This document shows positions 8,088 to 17,065 of a stretch of DNA of 51,759 nucleotides, piece after piece. Origin of the DNA: Candidatus Beckwithbacteria bacterium (GTDB lineage Bacteria > Patescibacteriota > Microgenomatia > UBA1400 > UBA1449); contig JAAZOH010000041.1 in NCBI GenBank assembly GCA_012797845.1, positions 1-51,759 of the forward strand. The letters run 5' to 3'. A program made the position numbers and the translations under genes. The notes below the pieces were generated by a model that made no database searches, was not told the DNA's origin, and saw only the letters and a list, made by a program, of their open reading frames with translations. The stretch's first letter is position 1; each line of letters opens with the position of its first letter.

Positions 8088-8732
8088 TTATTCTGCTATT
8101 TGATTTTTATTAATAATACTGCGACTTGCTAACTGCCGATACACATAGGCTGAAGCTACCATTACCACTGGAACCGCCACTAGTAGGCCAACTACCAAAG
8201 CTAACAGTCCTAGGATTTCAACTCCAATCATGGTCAAGCCAAAAAGCAAAATCTGCCAACGACTGCCTTTGGTAATTTTGGCACTTTCTTTTAAGGCTTC
8301 GATTGGCCCTAAGTTTTTATCGATAATCACAAATGGCATATAAGCATATTTAATGGCCCACATAATACCAGGGACGATGAGAAGAACTAAACCTACAGTG
8401 ACTATTAAACCATACAGAATTGAAGCAAGAAAATACTTAACAATATATGGTAGGGTACTAAATAACTCATTAAATTCAGGTTTTTCTCCGTCAACAAAAG
8501 CCAGGGTAATCTTCATCATTCCTAAGCCAATCATCAGGCTAATAGCTGTTGAAATTAGCTGAAAGATAATGGTCAAAAAAACTGGACCATCTTCCAAGGC
8601 TTTAGTTACAAAACTACTCATAAAACTAATGCCAAATAGAATTAAAAGTAGGAGCAAGAAAAAGCCGAGATTTTGTTTAACAGTTTGCCAAGCAAAAGAA
8701 ACGGCTTCTGAAGTGGAAAATGCAGTTGCCAT
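8088..8732 (-). CDS. DUF975-like polytopic membrane protein
   Basis: The 214-residue protein has about six hydrophobic helices. The segment LLIVPGIMWAIKYAYMPFV followed by PIEALKESAKITKG resembles the conserved core of DUF975 / GPDPase-membrane-domain proteins (Pro-Gly-Ile then an Ala-x-x-x-Ser amphipathic helix). Such proteins sit in the inner membrane and have no agreed biochemical role. It is preceded by 84 non-coding bases and followed by the DUF4870-like gene on the same strand. Confidence 0.75.
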   Translation of the reverse strand: MATAFSTSEAVSFAWQTVKQNLGFFLLLLLILFGISFMSSFVTKALEDGPVFLTIIFQLISTAISLMIGLGMMKITLAFVDGEKPEFNELFSTLPYIVKYFLASILYGLIVTVGLVLLIVPGIMWAIKYAYMPFVIIDKNLGPIEALKESAKITKGSRWQILLFGLTMIGVEILGLLALVVGLLVAVPVVMVASAYVYRQLASRSIINKNQIAE

Positions 8733-8816
8733 ATGTGATTAAAACTTAGTAACTACTTTCATAGTAACAAAAACTTTGCTTGGAATACAAGTCTAATATA
8801 GAAAATTGCTAATAAC

Positions 8817-10127
8817 TTAAAATAGTCCTAGTTGAGATTGAGAGGGAGTATTGTCTGTCGCACCATTACCCCAGATTTTAACCGTTCCAAAGACACCATC
8901 ATACCCAGGTTCAACTACAATGTCACCAGACCGAACCTTGGCTATAGCTTGACCAAGTTTAGTTCCTCCAACACTTTCTATGGCCTTAATATCAACTTCC
9001 CGCAAAATAGCTAACTCAGATTTAAATTGATCAATCAGTTGATCATATAAGATAGCTACTGCTTTAGTATTAACTCCTTTTTCTAATATTTCAGCAATGA
9101 TTTCTTTAAGTGGTACTAACATCACATATGGGTTTGTACCTGACTGCTCTGCTTGATAATGAGTAATACCCTGCTTGTCTGTTTTTTTGACAATTTCCAC
9201 ATCCCGACTAGCCAACTGCTCCACTCGACCCATAACTCCTAAAGTCAAAGGTTTGCCACAAACATGACACATTTGCCCTCTACTCCGAGTTTCTTGTGGC
9301 AATTGCCTGATATTACATTTAGCATGACCATCGACATGATATTTGCCTTCTTCAGGATAAAATTCAATTGTTTCTTTGATTCGCCAATCACCTTTTTTCT
9401 GCAAAGCAGCTTTAAAATCTTGGTAGCTAAAATTTTCTTTGTTTTTGCTTTCAAAAATTGTTAATTCCCGGCCTAGTTTATCCGGACTATGAGCATCAGA
9501 AAAAGACACAATTGAACGATTATCAAATTCGGTAATCCGCCAGTTCATCGCTGGATCAGAAGATAGTCCGGTTTCTACTGCATAAATTTTCTCCGCATAT
9601 GTACCGCAGCATTCCCGCAAGCTATCAAAACCTGATTTAGAGCCTAAAAGTCCAAACCATGGCGTCCAAACATGAGCCGGAATGAGGATAATGTCTTCTG
9701 AAATGCCAAATAAAAGTTTGCATAGGTCAATTATCGATAAACCAATAATGGGCCGGCCATCAGACATCAGGTTGCAACCCCTATTTCTCATAGCTTCATT
9801 AATTTTCTTAACTGTCTCAAGATTAGGAGCAAACACTAAGATATGAATCCGCCGCCCCTTACCTCCTTGACTATAAATACAGGAAATTTCAGTTCCTAAA
9901 ATGTATAAAGCTCCTTCTGACTCTGATTTAACTCGGTAAATACCTTGTTTTGTTTCTTCCAGCTGACTCTCTAATTCTCGAATCCAAAGCGGATGAGTAA
10001 AATCACCAGTAGCCAGTAAATCAATTCCTTTAACTTTAGCCATTTTAGCCATAATTGGCAGTGTCATATTTTTAGAAACGGCTCGGGAATATTTAGAATG
10101 AAGGTGAAGATCTGCTACTAATTGCAT
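8817..10127 (-). CDS. PHP-family nuclease with zinc ribbon, EndoQ-like (COG1379)
   Basis: The 436-residue protein begins with the PHP metal-binding motif His8-Leu-His10 (DLHLH) and continues with TGDFTHP, GTEISC, IPAHVWTPWFG and SFSDAHSPDK, which supply the His/Asp/Glu ligands. A zinc-ribbon-like segment (HAKCNIR ... CHVCGKP) follows, then a helical C-terminal domain. This order matches endonuclease Q, known from Thermococcales, which nicks DNA 5' of deaminated bases and AP sites and binds PCNA. The protein ends QLGLF (432-436), a good match to the bacterial beta-clamp-binding pentapeptide. It diverges from the glycosyltransferase at 10180. The general COG1379 assignment is firm; the substrate is inferred. 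Confidence 0.85.
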   Translation of the reverse strand: MQLVADLHLHSKYSRAVSKNMTLPIMAKMAKVKGIDLLATGDFTHPLWIRELESQLEETKQGIYRVKSESEGALYILGTEISCIYSQGGKGRRIHILVFAPNLETVKKINEAMRNRGCNLMSDGRPIIGLSIIDLCKLLFGISEDIILIPAHVWTPWFGLLGSKSGFDSLRECCGTYAEKIYAVETGLSSDPAMNWRITEFDNRSIVSFSDAHSPDKLGRELTIFESKNKENFSYQDFKAALQKKGDWRIKETIEFYPEEGKYHVDGHAKCNIRQLPQETRSRGQMCHVCGKPLTLGVMGRVEQLASRDVEIVKKTDKQGITHYQAEQSGTNPYVMLVPLKEIIAEILEKGVNTKAVAILYDQLIDQFKSELAILREVDIKAIESVGGTKLGQAIAKVRSGDIVVEPGYDGVFGTVKIWGNGATDNTPSQSQLGLF

Positions 10128-10164
10128 AAGAGACAGCTTAACTTAATTTTGCAAAAAAAGAAAC

Positions 10165-10173
10165 TGCTACAAT
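10165..10173 (+). promoter_or_regulatory. Extended -10 promoter, leaderless, for the glycosyltransferase
   Basis: TGC-TACAAT ends 6 bases before the ATG at 10180. Transcription would start at or within a base or two of the start codon. No Shine-Dalgarno sequence is present. Confidence 0.6.
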
Positions 10174-10179
10174 AGTGTA

Positions 10180-11295
10180 ATGACTAAAAAAAGAGTTTTG
10201 ATTACCACAGTCAGAGAAGGACATAAAAGTATCGCTAACGCTATAGAAGCCTTATTGAGCCAACAATATCAAGTAAAACAAACTCCTGACAACTATTTCG
10301 ACATTCTCTTTAGACCTTATTCAAAATCGATTCAATTTTTTCCTTATATCATGTATATTCCTTTTTTTCTGGCAAAAAATGAGTATTTTAATAAGTTGAG
10401 TCGTCAAGCCTTCAAAAAAACTGCCTATCAAAAAACACTAAAAGACGTACTTTCATTTCAACCTCATTGTATTATTTCAACCTATTTTGGCTTTAATGAA
10501 GCTTTAAATCAGATCTGTAAAGCTAAAAAAATACCATGGTTTAATATTGTTACTGATCCTAGAATTGCACACTCAAATTTACTCGATAAAAAAACACTTA
10601 ATTTAGTTTTTGATCAGGAGTTATCTGATACAGCTCAACATGCATACAACATTGCAAAAGACAAACTTCTGGTTAGTGGTTGGTTTGTTCATCCCAAATT
10701 TTATCAACACGATAGTTCAGAACAAATGTGGCGGTTTTTTGACTTTAACCCTAAGGTGTTTACTATTTTAATTTGTGGTGGCAGCGAAGGCATGAGCGCT
10801 ATTTTAAAAATTTTACCAGCTTTTATTAATTCTCCCAAGCCAGTTCAGGTAATCATTGTTTGTGGTAAAAATAAAATCTTAGCAAGGTTAATTAAGCAAT
10901 TTTTAAGGAGTACTAAATCATTATTACCTCAAAGTCATAATGCAAATATTAAGGTGCTGGGTTTTACAACTAAAATGCCCGAACTTATGAGTATGGCTAA
11001 TTTAGTGGTAGGTAAGGCTGGCCCTAATTTGCTTTTTGAAGCAGTGGCAAGCCAGAAACCTTTCCTAGCCATTTCCCATATGCCTGGCCAAGAAGAACCT
11101 AATCTAAAGCTTATTAAAGATTTGAAACTTGGTTTTGTAGAAGAAAATCCTTTAAAAACTATTCCTTTGCTACACAAAATTATCACCTACCCCAGAATTT
11201 TAAAACGCTTTAGTCAAGGTATTACAAAAATAAGAAATCACAATCAAAAATCTGCTCAGGTTTTACAAACCTATCTCAAACAAAAATTAGGCTAA
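10180..11295 (+). CDS. GT28-type glycosyltransferase (MGDG synthase / UgtP-like)
   Basis: The 371-residue protein has the two-domain GT-B fold of processive diacylglycerol glycosyltransferases and MurG relatives. The N-terminal REGHKSIANAIEALL corresponds to the Gly-His-x-Ser-Ala membrane-lipid acceptor motif. The C-terminal half has ILICGGSEGMSAI and MANLVVGKAGPNLLFEAVA followed by MPGQEEPN, the usual sugar-nucleotide-binding signature of MGDG synthases. It would glycosylate diacylglycerol or a similar lipid at the cytoplasmic membrane face. It overlaps the convergent exchanger gene by 9 bases at the 3' end. Substrate sugar and acceptor are not readable. Confidence 0.85.
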   Translation: MTKKRVLITTVREGHKSIANAIEALLSQQYQVKQTPDNYFDILFRPYSKSIQFFPYIMYIPFFLAKNEYFNKLSRQAFKKTAYQKTLKDVLSFQPHCIISTYFGFNEALNQICKAKKIPWFNIVTDPRIAHSNLLDKKTLNLVFDQELSDTAQHAYNIAKDKLLVSGWFVHPKFYQHDSSEQMWRFFDFNPKVFTILICGGSEGMSAILKILPAFINSPKPVQVIIVCGKNKILARLIKQFLRSTKSLLPQSHNANIKVLGFTTKMPELMSMANLVVGKAGPNLLFEAVASQKPFLAISHMPGQEEPNLKLIKDLKLGFVEENPLKTIPLLHKIITYPRILKRFSQGITKIRNHNQKSAQVLQTYLKQKLG

Positions 11296-12279
11296 GCTAT
11301 ACTCTATAAAAAGAAAGAGCGCATAAAGCCCAACCAAAACTAGACCTTCCCAACGCTGCAATATTAATTTGGTTCTTACAAACAGCCACAGCAAGGCAAA
11401 GCCAAATAAAAACATGATAGAAGCTGTTAAAACTGAAGTACTTCCGGTACCCAAAGTCACCGGACTAATAAGGGCAGTTAAGCCTAAAATAAGCGTGGAA
11501 TTGGCAATTAAAGAGCCAAGTAAATCACCAAAAACCGCACTGACTTGTTTCTGTCGAGCAGCTCGAAGCTCCAAAGCCAGTTCTGGTAAAGAAGTCCCGA
11601 CTGCAATTAAAAATAGACCAATTAAAACAATGGGCATATGCAAATCTAAAGCAATTCGGGAGCCGGTTTGTACCACCACGTTAGCAGAGACAAGCAACAT
11701 GACAATTCCAAAAACAAAACTGCTTAACTGTTTTTTATCATAGCTTTTCCCCAATACATGCAACCATCGACCAACGTTTTTAATTTGCTTAGTAGCTTGT
11801 TTTGAAACATCCTGACGTTTGCTATGCAAAACCGTGGCATGGTAAAGCAAAAAGGCAAAAACTAGCAAGGCTCCGTCAGTTCTAGCTAGTTTGCCATCAA
11901 GTAGTAAAGTGAGAGGAAACATAAGAATTAAAAATGATTTTAAAACATCTTTTTTAATAAAGCCGTTGACTACTCGTAATCCACCCCCCAAAACCGCTAC
12001 CATTCCAATAACCAAAGTCACATCAGCTACATTAGAGCCGATTACCATTCCTACCACTAGTTTTGGTTTGCCAGCTATGGCACTAGAAAGAGCTACAAAT
12101 AGTTCTGGTAGTGAAGTAGCTACTGCTGAAAATAGCCCGGCTATAGCAAAAATCTCAACTTTACTCGATTTTGATAAAGCGTTTAAGGCAGTGATAATAA
12201 TTTGACTAGCTTTGGTCAGGAAAAACAGGGCCGCAAAAAACAGCAAAACATCTACTAAAGTAATAAAAAAACTTAGCAT
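11287..12279 (-). CDS. Sodium/calcium exchanger family protein (YrbG type)
   Basis: The protein (331 residues from the ATG at 12279; an upstream TTG is in frame but disfavoured) has about ten membrane helices arranged as two inverted halves. Each half carries an alpha-repeat: TSLPELFVALSSAI with GMVIGSNVADVTLVIG, and GTSLPELALELRAA with GDLLGSLIANSTLILG. The Glu in each SLPE motif and the Asn/Ser in GSN and SLIANS are the cation-binding positions of the NCX/CaCA superfamily. It would extrude Ca2+ or another cation against Na+, K+ or H+. The central loop (about 140-165) is short and basic. Confidence 0.92.
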   Translation of the reverse strand: MLSFFITLVDVLLFFAALFFLTKASQIIITALNALSKSSKVEIFAIAGLFSAVATSLPELFVALSSAIAGKPKLVVGMVIGSNVADVTLVIGMVAVLGGGLRVVNGFIKKDVLKSFLILMFPLTLLLDGKLARTDGALLVFAFLLYHATVLHSKRQDVSKQATKQIKNVGRWLHVLGKSYDKKQLSSFVFGIVMLLVSANVVVQTGSRIALDLHMPIVLIGLFLIAVGTSLPELALELRAARQKQVSAVFGDLLGSLIANSTLILGLTALISPVTLGTGSTSVLTASIMFLFGFALLWLFVRTKLILQRWEGLVLVGLYALFLFIEYSLA

Positions 12280-12353
12280 GGGCAGGGAAGTAGGCAATTA
12301 GTTACTAAATATAATGATAACAAGAGAAAGTTTGAAGTGTAAAGAGTATAAGC

Positions 12354-12602
12354 TTAAAAACGCCGACAACAAATACAATATCCACATTTTAATCCCGTTA
12401 CTTGTCCCATAACTCTTTGCTTAGGGCAAGTATTTGACTCAGGAGTCCACATTGATTCTATTATTCCCCCGCTATAAAAGCAGCCTAATTCTGTAAATTC
12501 TTGAGCCTTTCTTTGAGGAGAGTACAGATTATATTGGTAAACAAAAAAACCAATGAGCAATAATAAAAATACTCCCAATACTCCAATTATAAATTTGTTC
12601 AT
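12354..12602 (-). CDS. Small single-pass membrane protein with Cys-rich C-terminus
   Basis: From the ATG at 12602 the product has 82 residues: a Met-Asn-Lys start, one hydrophobic helix (about 4-24), and an exposed tail with Cys near 40 and 57 and a final CGYCICCRRF cluster. The upstream in-frame start at 12638 would overlap the preceding glycosyltransferase and adds nothing hydrophobic. The closely spaced cysteines could bind a metal or form disulfides outside the membrane; no motif is decisive. It follows the GT4 gene by 28 bases and may be the last gene of that operon. I do not recognise the family. Confidence 0.6.
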   Translation of the reverse strand: MNKFIIGVLGVFLLLLIGFFVYQYNLYSPQRKAQEFTELGCFYSGGIIESMWTPESNTCPKQRVMGQVTGLKCGYCICCRRF

Positions 12603-12630
12603 AACATGATTATAGAAATGAAAAAAGGCC

Positions 12631-13731
12631 TTATGCAAGAGTCAGTTGTGTGATTTTATTTTTAAATATTTCTTCATCAAATCTAAGAGCGTTATTTTGC
12701 AAATCTTTTTTACTATAATGTTTTTTGTCAAATCTCTTAATCGCTTTAACCAAACTACTAATACTATAATCTCTAAAAAATTCTCCAGTTTTACCATCAA
12801 TTACTGTTTCTTTATAACCACCTCCATAGTAGGCAATAACAGGTGTTCCAGCTGCCTGGGCTTCAACTAAAGTCATACCAAAATCTTCATCTTGGGCTAA
12901 GGCTAGAAAGGCTTTGGCTTGACCGTACAGTTGCCATAGTTTAGCATCAGGCACTCGACCTAAAAACTCAATATTATCTGCCTTAAGCTTGCTAAGTTTG
13001 TCTTCTTCCCAAGCAAGACCAGCTGTTTCACCTACAATCTTTAGAGAAAATTTGAGCTGTCTGGCTGCTTGCATAGCTAAATCAATTCCTTTTGAACCAA
13101 CTACGCGAGAAACGATTAGGTAAAAATCCTGTTTTTTGATATTTTTTGTAACCCGCATAATTTCTCGAACTTTAATAGGTGGGTAAACAATAATTGAATC
13201 ACGATGATAAAAACGCTTAACCCGGTCTTGGACATTAGCAGAGTTAACAATAAAACTATCTGGTCTTTGAGCCGCTTGGTAATCATATTTTTTCAAAAAG
13301 CCATTAACTAGCTTGGCATAGATTCTAATCGGAAAATAGCGTTGCCATTCAATTGAAGTTGGCAAGCCATATAAATAACGAGGCGGAGTATGGCAATAGC
13401 AAATATGTTTGGTTGGGGACTTGGTTTTAATGCCTTTAGTGATATACCAAGAAGCCGAAGAGATCACCATGTCAAAGTCGCTAAAATCAAAGCTTTCCCA
13501 AATAACTGGGGCTAAAAACCTTAGCGGACTATACAACTTGCCTCTTTTCAAAAGTGGAGCCAACCAGGATTCAATGATTTTTTTATCGTTAAAATGTTGC
13601 CAAGCCGAAGAATCTTTAGTCGCAAAAGCCGTATATATAGGAGCTTGCGGAAACATATTAGAAAGAGTTTGTAACACTCGTTCTGCTCCTCCATACTCAT
13701 TAAGATAATCGTGAACCAAGACAATTTTCAT
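12631..13731 (-). CDS. GT4-family glycosyltransferase
   Basis: The 366-residue protein starts MKIVLVHDYL with the GGAERVL motif of GT4 enzymes; the longer reading upstream invades the exonuclease gene and is rejected. The nucleotide-sugar domain has YLIVSRVVGSKGID, the IEFLGRVPDAKLWQLYGQA segment and AQDEDFGMTLVEAQAAGTPVIAY split over the conserved Glu-x7-Glu pair that holds the UDP/GDP-sugar. It is cytoplasmic or membrane-associated and likely builds a surface glycan; the sugar is unknown. It begins 4 bases after the exonuclease stop and belongs to the trpS-ftsH-kch-exo operon. Confidence 0.92.
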   Translation of the reverse strand: MKIVLVHDYLNEYGGAERVLQTLSNMFPQAPIYTAFATKDSSAWQHFNDKKIIESWLAPLLKRGKLYSPLRFLAPVIWESFDFSDFDMVISSASWYITKGIKTKSPTKHICYCHTPPRYLYGLPTSIEWQRYFPIRIYAKLVNGFLKKYDYQAAQRPDSFIVNSANVQDRVKRFYHRDSIIVYPPIKVREIMRVTKNIKKQDFYLIVSRVVGSKGIDLAMQAARQLKFSLKIVGETAGLAWEEDKLSKLKADNIEFLGRVPDAKLWQLYGQAKAFLALAQDEDFGMTLVEAQAAGTPVIAYYGGGYKETVIDGKTGEFFRDYSISSLVKAIKRFDKKHYSKKDLQNNALRFDEEIFKNKITQLTLA

Positions 13732-13735
13732 AGAT

Positions 13736-14710
13736 TTAAAACAGACCCATTTGATTATCAGCAGTTTTTTTCTTGGTTTTTTTAGGAGCTGCTTCACCAC
13801 CCATAGTGTCCTGCACCATTTCTTCCCAACTGTCTCCAGGTAAGCGCTTCAGCAAACTTCTAAATTCTAATTGCAAAAACAGCTCTTCAGCTTCTTCGCG
13901 GTTATAGTCGGTAAGTCGGCTCTTGGCTTTATCAAAGGTGATGGGAACATTAATTATAATTGTTGCTAGTTCTTTGGAAAGTTTTGCTATATCTCGATCG
14001 ATTTCCAATTTGTCTTTTAAAGAACCCGAGATCTCACTTAAATGCTGGTAAATTGTTTCCATGCTGCCATATTTAGTAATTAGTTGAGTAGCAGCTTTTG
14101 GCCCTATGCCTTTAACTCCTGGAATTTCGTCACTACTGTCACCCACTAAAGCTTTGTAATCAATGAGTTGTTTGGGTTTAAAACCATATTCTTTTTCAAA
14201 AATTTCTTGATCAAAGGTTTTTTCCGGGATTCGACCTCGGGATGGAAAGTAAACTGATGTTTTAGCTGAGATGAGTTGCAAGGCATCTCTATCACCGGTC
14301 ACAATAGTAATGGCTTCAAAACCATTTTGTTCAGCTTGATACGATAGAGTTCCCAAAACATCATCAGCTTCATACCCTTCGATCCCAAATTGGGGAATAT
14401 TTAACACTGAAACCACTTCTTTGGTACGTTTAATTTGACCAGCTAGTTCTTCATCCATTTTGGGTCGGGAGGCTTTATAACCTTTAAACTGCTTGTGTCT
14501 AAAAGTTGGCGCCTTTTCATCAAAAGCCACAATGGTGTGAGTTGGTTGCAGTTTTCTAAACACTGTTAGCAAAGTACTAGTAAAACCATAAACCGCATTG
14601 GTTAGTTCACCCTGACTGGTTCGCAGGGTTTGGGGAAATGCATGATAGGCTCGATGCAATAAAGCATTGCCATCAAACAACACTAGTTTTTCGGAATGCA
14701 CGTCAGACAT
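13736..14710 (-). CDS. Stand-alone 5'-3' exonuclease (PolA N-domain type) with C-terminal clamp motif
   Basis: The 324-residue protein corresponds to the 5'-nuclease domain of DNA polymerase I without the polymerase. Motifs: LVLFDGNALLHRAY, the arch helix TFRHKQFKGYKASRP, YEADDVLGTL and VTGDRDALQL for metal binding, and the helix-three-turn-helix VGDSSDEIPGVKGIGPKAA. It would remove RNA primers and flaps. A Lys-rich linker (TKKKTADN) leads to the terminal QMGLF, close to the beta-clamp consensus QL[SD]LF, so it is probably recruited to the clamp encoded at 30.9-32.0 kb. It lies 6 bases after the K+ channel gene. Confidence 0.92.
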   Translation of the reverse strand: MSDVHSEKLVLFDGNALLHRAYHAFPQTLRTSQGELTNAVYGFTSTLLTVFRKLQPTHTIVAFDEKAPTFRHKQFKGYKASRPKMDEELAGQIKRTKEVVSVLNIPQFGIEGYEADDVLGTLSYQAEQNGFEAITIVTGDRDALQLISAKTSVYFPSRGRIPEKTFDQEIFEKEYGFKPKQLIDYKALVGDSSDEIPGVKGIGPKAATQLITKYGSMETIYQHLSEISGSLKDKLEIDRDIAKLSKELATIIINVPITFDKAKSRLTDYNREEAEELFLQLEFRSLLKRLPGDSWEEMVQDTMGGEAAPKKTKKKTADNQMGLF

Positions 14711-14716
14711 GAAGTA

Positions 14717-15151
14717 TTACTTTTTACTAAGACCATCCTTAACTAAATAATCTACTTTAGATTTGAGCTCATCTACTTTAGTCATAAGCTCATCCAGTTC
14801 CTGAGAAATTTTAGCATTATTACGCAAGGTCCGGCGGTGCGCATAGAAAGAGGCTACTAAGGCAATTACAGTTGAAAATAGGGCAATTCCAGAAAACATT
14901 AAAATTACCCCAACCACCTTGCCTCCAAAAGTCACTGGCACAAAATCACCATAGCCAGTAGAACTGACGGTTACTAAAGCCCACCATAAACCATCTCCAA
15001 AGCTAGTAATAGTAGCTTGATCGTGAGAATATTCCAAAAAAGGAACAATAATAGCTGAAACTAATACTAAAATTAAACCAAGAAGGAGAAATTTTTGGAT
15101 TTTATAAATGGTAAATAGTTCTCGTAGCAGCAGTTTAGTACGCGTAGACAT
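14717..15151 (-). CDS. Two-helix potassium channel
   Basis: The 144-residue protein has TM1 at about 22-40, a pore helix, the selectivity filter Thr65-Gly-Tyr-Gly-Asp69 (TVSSTGYGDFVP) and TM2 at about 78-103. The C-terminal 40 residues are a heptad-like coiled coil (ISQELDELMTKVDELKSKVD) that could tetramerise the channel. There is no RCK/TrkA-N domain, so gating ligands are not apparent. It sits 7 bases after ftsH and 6 before the exonuclease in the same operon. Confidence 0.93.
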   Translation of the reverse strand: MSTRTKLLLRELFTIYKIQKFLLLGLILVLVSAIIVPFLEYSHDQATITSFGDGLWWALVTVSSTGYGDFVPVTFGGKVVGVILMFSGIALFSTVIALVASFYAHRRTLRNNAKISQELDELMTKVDELKSKVDYLVKDGLSKK

Positions 15152-15158
15152 ACAAATA

Positions 15159-17057
15159 TTAGACAGTCTTTTTCTTCATTATAGCTTCAAAGTCTTCCCG
15201 CTCCAATGTTTCTTTTTCAATCAGCTTAGCAGCTACTGCATCCAGTTTACTTTTGTGACCTTTAAGAGTTTTCAGGGCTCGTTGATAGGCTTCATCAACG
15301 ATCTTTTTCATTTGGGTATCAACCTGGGATTGCATGGCTTCTGATAAATCTGATTGAATAACTGTCCCTCGACGATAATTGATCTGCTCGGATTGAGAGC
15401 TTAAATTAATTGGTCCCAAAGCAGACATACCATAATCAACTACCATCGCTCGGGCTATTTTAGTTACCTGCTCAATGTCCGAAGAAGCCCCACCAGTCAT
15501 TTCTTTAAATTCTAATTCTTCAGCTGCTCGTCCTCCTAAGAGCATGACTGCTTTATCCAGGAGCTCTGATCTGGTTTCCTGATATTTATCCCGTTCGGGC
15601 GGTACTTCAGTTTGACCCAAAGTCATACTCCGGGAAATAATCGAGACCCGATGAACTGGATCAGTATATTTCATATAGAAAGCACAAACTGCATGACCAG
15701 CCTCATGATAAGCTGTCATCCGTTTTTCTTCATCTGATTGGAGGCGCCTCTTCTGTGGACCAAGTTTGACTTTAGTAGCTGCTTCTTCAATATCGCCATA
15801 GTTAATTTCTTTTCGATTGGCTCTAGCTGCATTGATGGCCGCTTCGTTGAGCATGTTTTCTAAATCTGCTCCAGAAAAACCAACTGTCCGGCGAGCTACC
15901 ATGTTCCACTTAATATCTTTAACAAAAGGTTTGCCTTGAGCATGAATATGCAAAATGTTTTGACGGCCTTCAATATCTGGTAAATCCAGATAAACCCGAC
16001 GGTCAAAACGACCCGGTCGCAGCAGTGCATTATCCAGTAAGTCACCTCTATTGGTAGCTGCCAAAACAATAACATTATCTCTAGGAGTAAACCCATCCAT
16101 TTCTACTAAAATTTGGTTGAGGGTTTGTTCCCGCTCATCATGACCACCAGTAAGAGAAGTGCCTCGTTGCCGACCAATGGCATCAATTTCATCAATAAAA
16201 ATAATGGCTGGTGAAGCTTTTTTAGCAGTTTCAAATAAATCCCGCACCCGAGAAGCGCCTACTCCAACCAGCATTTCCATAAATTCCGAACCAGCCATGG
16301 ATAAAAATGGCACTCCAGCTTCTCCGGCTACGGCTCGAGCCAGCAAAGTTTTCCCGGTGCCGGCTGGACCAACTAGCAAAACTCCTTTGGGAGTTTTGGC
16401 TCCTAATTGTTGGTATTTTTTAGGATGCTTTAAAAAGTCGACAATTTCTTCTAGCTCTTGCTTAACCTCATCCACTCCTCCCACGTCTTTAAAGCGAATG
16501 TTTTGCTTACCTTTCATAAACACCTTGGCTTTGTTTTTACCAAAAGAAAACACACTATCTTGAGCTCCTCGCATTTGCCGGAAAATAAAAAAGAAGATAA
16601 CTGCTGTTAAAATAACTGGTAATAACAGTTCTAAAATACTACCTAAGGTTTTTAAGCCTGATTGGTTTTTGATAGTTAGCTCAACGGCAGTTGGTTTAAT
16701 GCCAGCATCTTGTAAAATTGCTACCGCTGTATCTAAGGGCTCTTTGCGGGTCAGAACTTGGGTTTCATCTTTATATATAGCCGTAATTACATCACCCTCA
16801 ACAGATAATGAGTTGACTTTTTTATTTTGAATATCTTGTAAAACTTTAGACAAAGGAGCTTCGTCATTAACAGGGGAAACAAACAAAACAATGAAGAAAA
16901 AGAGGGCAAAAACTACTAACAGCCATTTACCCAGGTTTTGCATATTAAATTTAAACTTAAGCTCAATTTTTTTCTCAACTGGCTTTTGAACTGATTGTTT
17001 GGAATTGGGTTTTGATCCAACTGGTTTAGTTTGCTTTTTAGTTGTATGTTTTGCCAT
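15159..17057 (-). CDS. ftsH: ATP-dependent zinc metalloprotease FtsH
   Basis: The 632-residue membrane AAA+ protease degrades misfolded membrane proteins and short-lived regulators. TM1 lies at about 41-62, after a basic N-terminus, and TM2 at about 137-158. Walker A is GPAGTGKT, Walker [12 protein letters not shown], the second region of homology [21 protein letters not shown], and the zinc site HEAGH. The pore loop [15 protein letters not shown] is present. Length and order are standard. It starts 8 bases after the tRNA-binding protein and is part of the operon from trpS to the GT4 gene. Confidence 0.97.
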   Translation of the reverse strand: MAKHTTKKQTKPVGSKPNSKQSVQKPVEKKIELKFKFNMQNLGKWLLVVFALFFFIVLFVSPVNDEAPLSKVLQDIQNKKVNSLSVEGDVITAIYKDETQVLTRKEPLDTAVAILQDAGIKPTAVELTIKNQSGLKTLGSILELLLPVILTAVIFFFIFRQMRGAQDSVFSFGKNKAKVFMKGKQNIRFKDVGGVDEVKQELEEIVDFLKHPKKYQQLGAKTPKGVLLVGPAGTGKTLLARAVAGEAGVPFLSMAGSEFMEMLVGVGASRVRDLFETAKKASPAIIFIDEIDAIGRQRGTSLTGGHDEREQTLNQILVEMDGFTPRDNVIVLAATNRGDLLDNALLRPGRFDRRVYLDLPDIEGRQNILHIHAQGKPFVKDIKWNMVARRTVGFSGADLENMLNEAAINAARANRKEINYGDIEEAATKVKLGPQKRRLQSDEEKRMTAYHEAGHAVCAFYMKYTDPVHRVSIISRSMTLGQTEVPPERDKYQETRSELLDKAVMLLGGRAAEELEFKEMTGGASSDIEQVTKIARAMVVDYGMSALGPINLSSQSEQINYRRGTVIQSDLSEAMQSQVDTQMKKIVDEAYQRALKTLKGHKSKLDAVAAKLIEKETLEREDFEAIMKKKTV

Positions 17058-17065
17058 GAATTTGC

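Noticed and set aside
11891-12205. 104-codon plus-strand open frame inside the exchanger gene
   Set aside because: Antisense shadow of conserved membrane helices; composition is that of a reversed hydrophobic protein.
13732-13800. N-terminal extension of the GT4 glycosyltransferase
   Set aside because: It runs into the exonuclease gene in another frame; the GT4 fold starts at MKIVLVHDYL with a 4-base gap to the exonuclease stop.
16159-16563. 134-codon open frame on the plus strand inside ftsH
   Set aside because: It is antisense to conserved FtsH coding sequence, Ser/Pro-rich and without homology or start signals.
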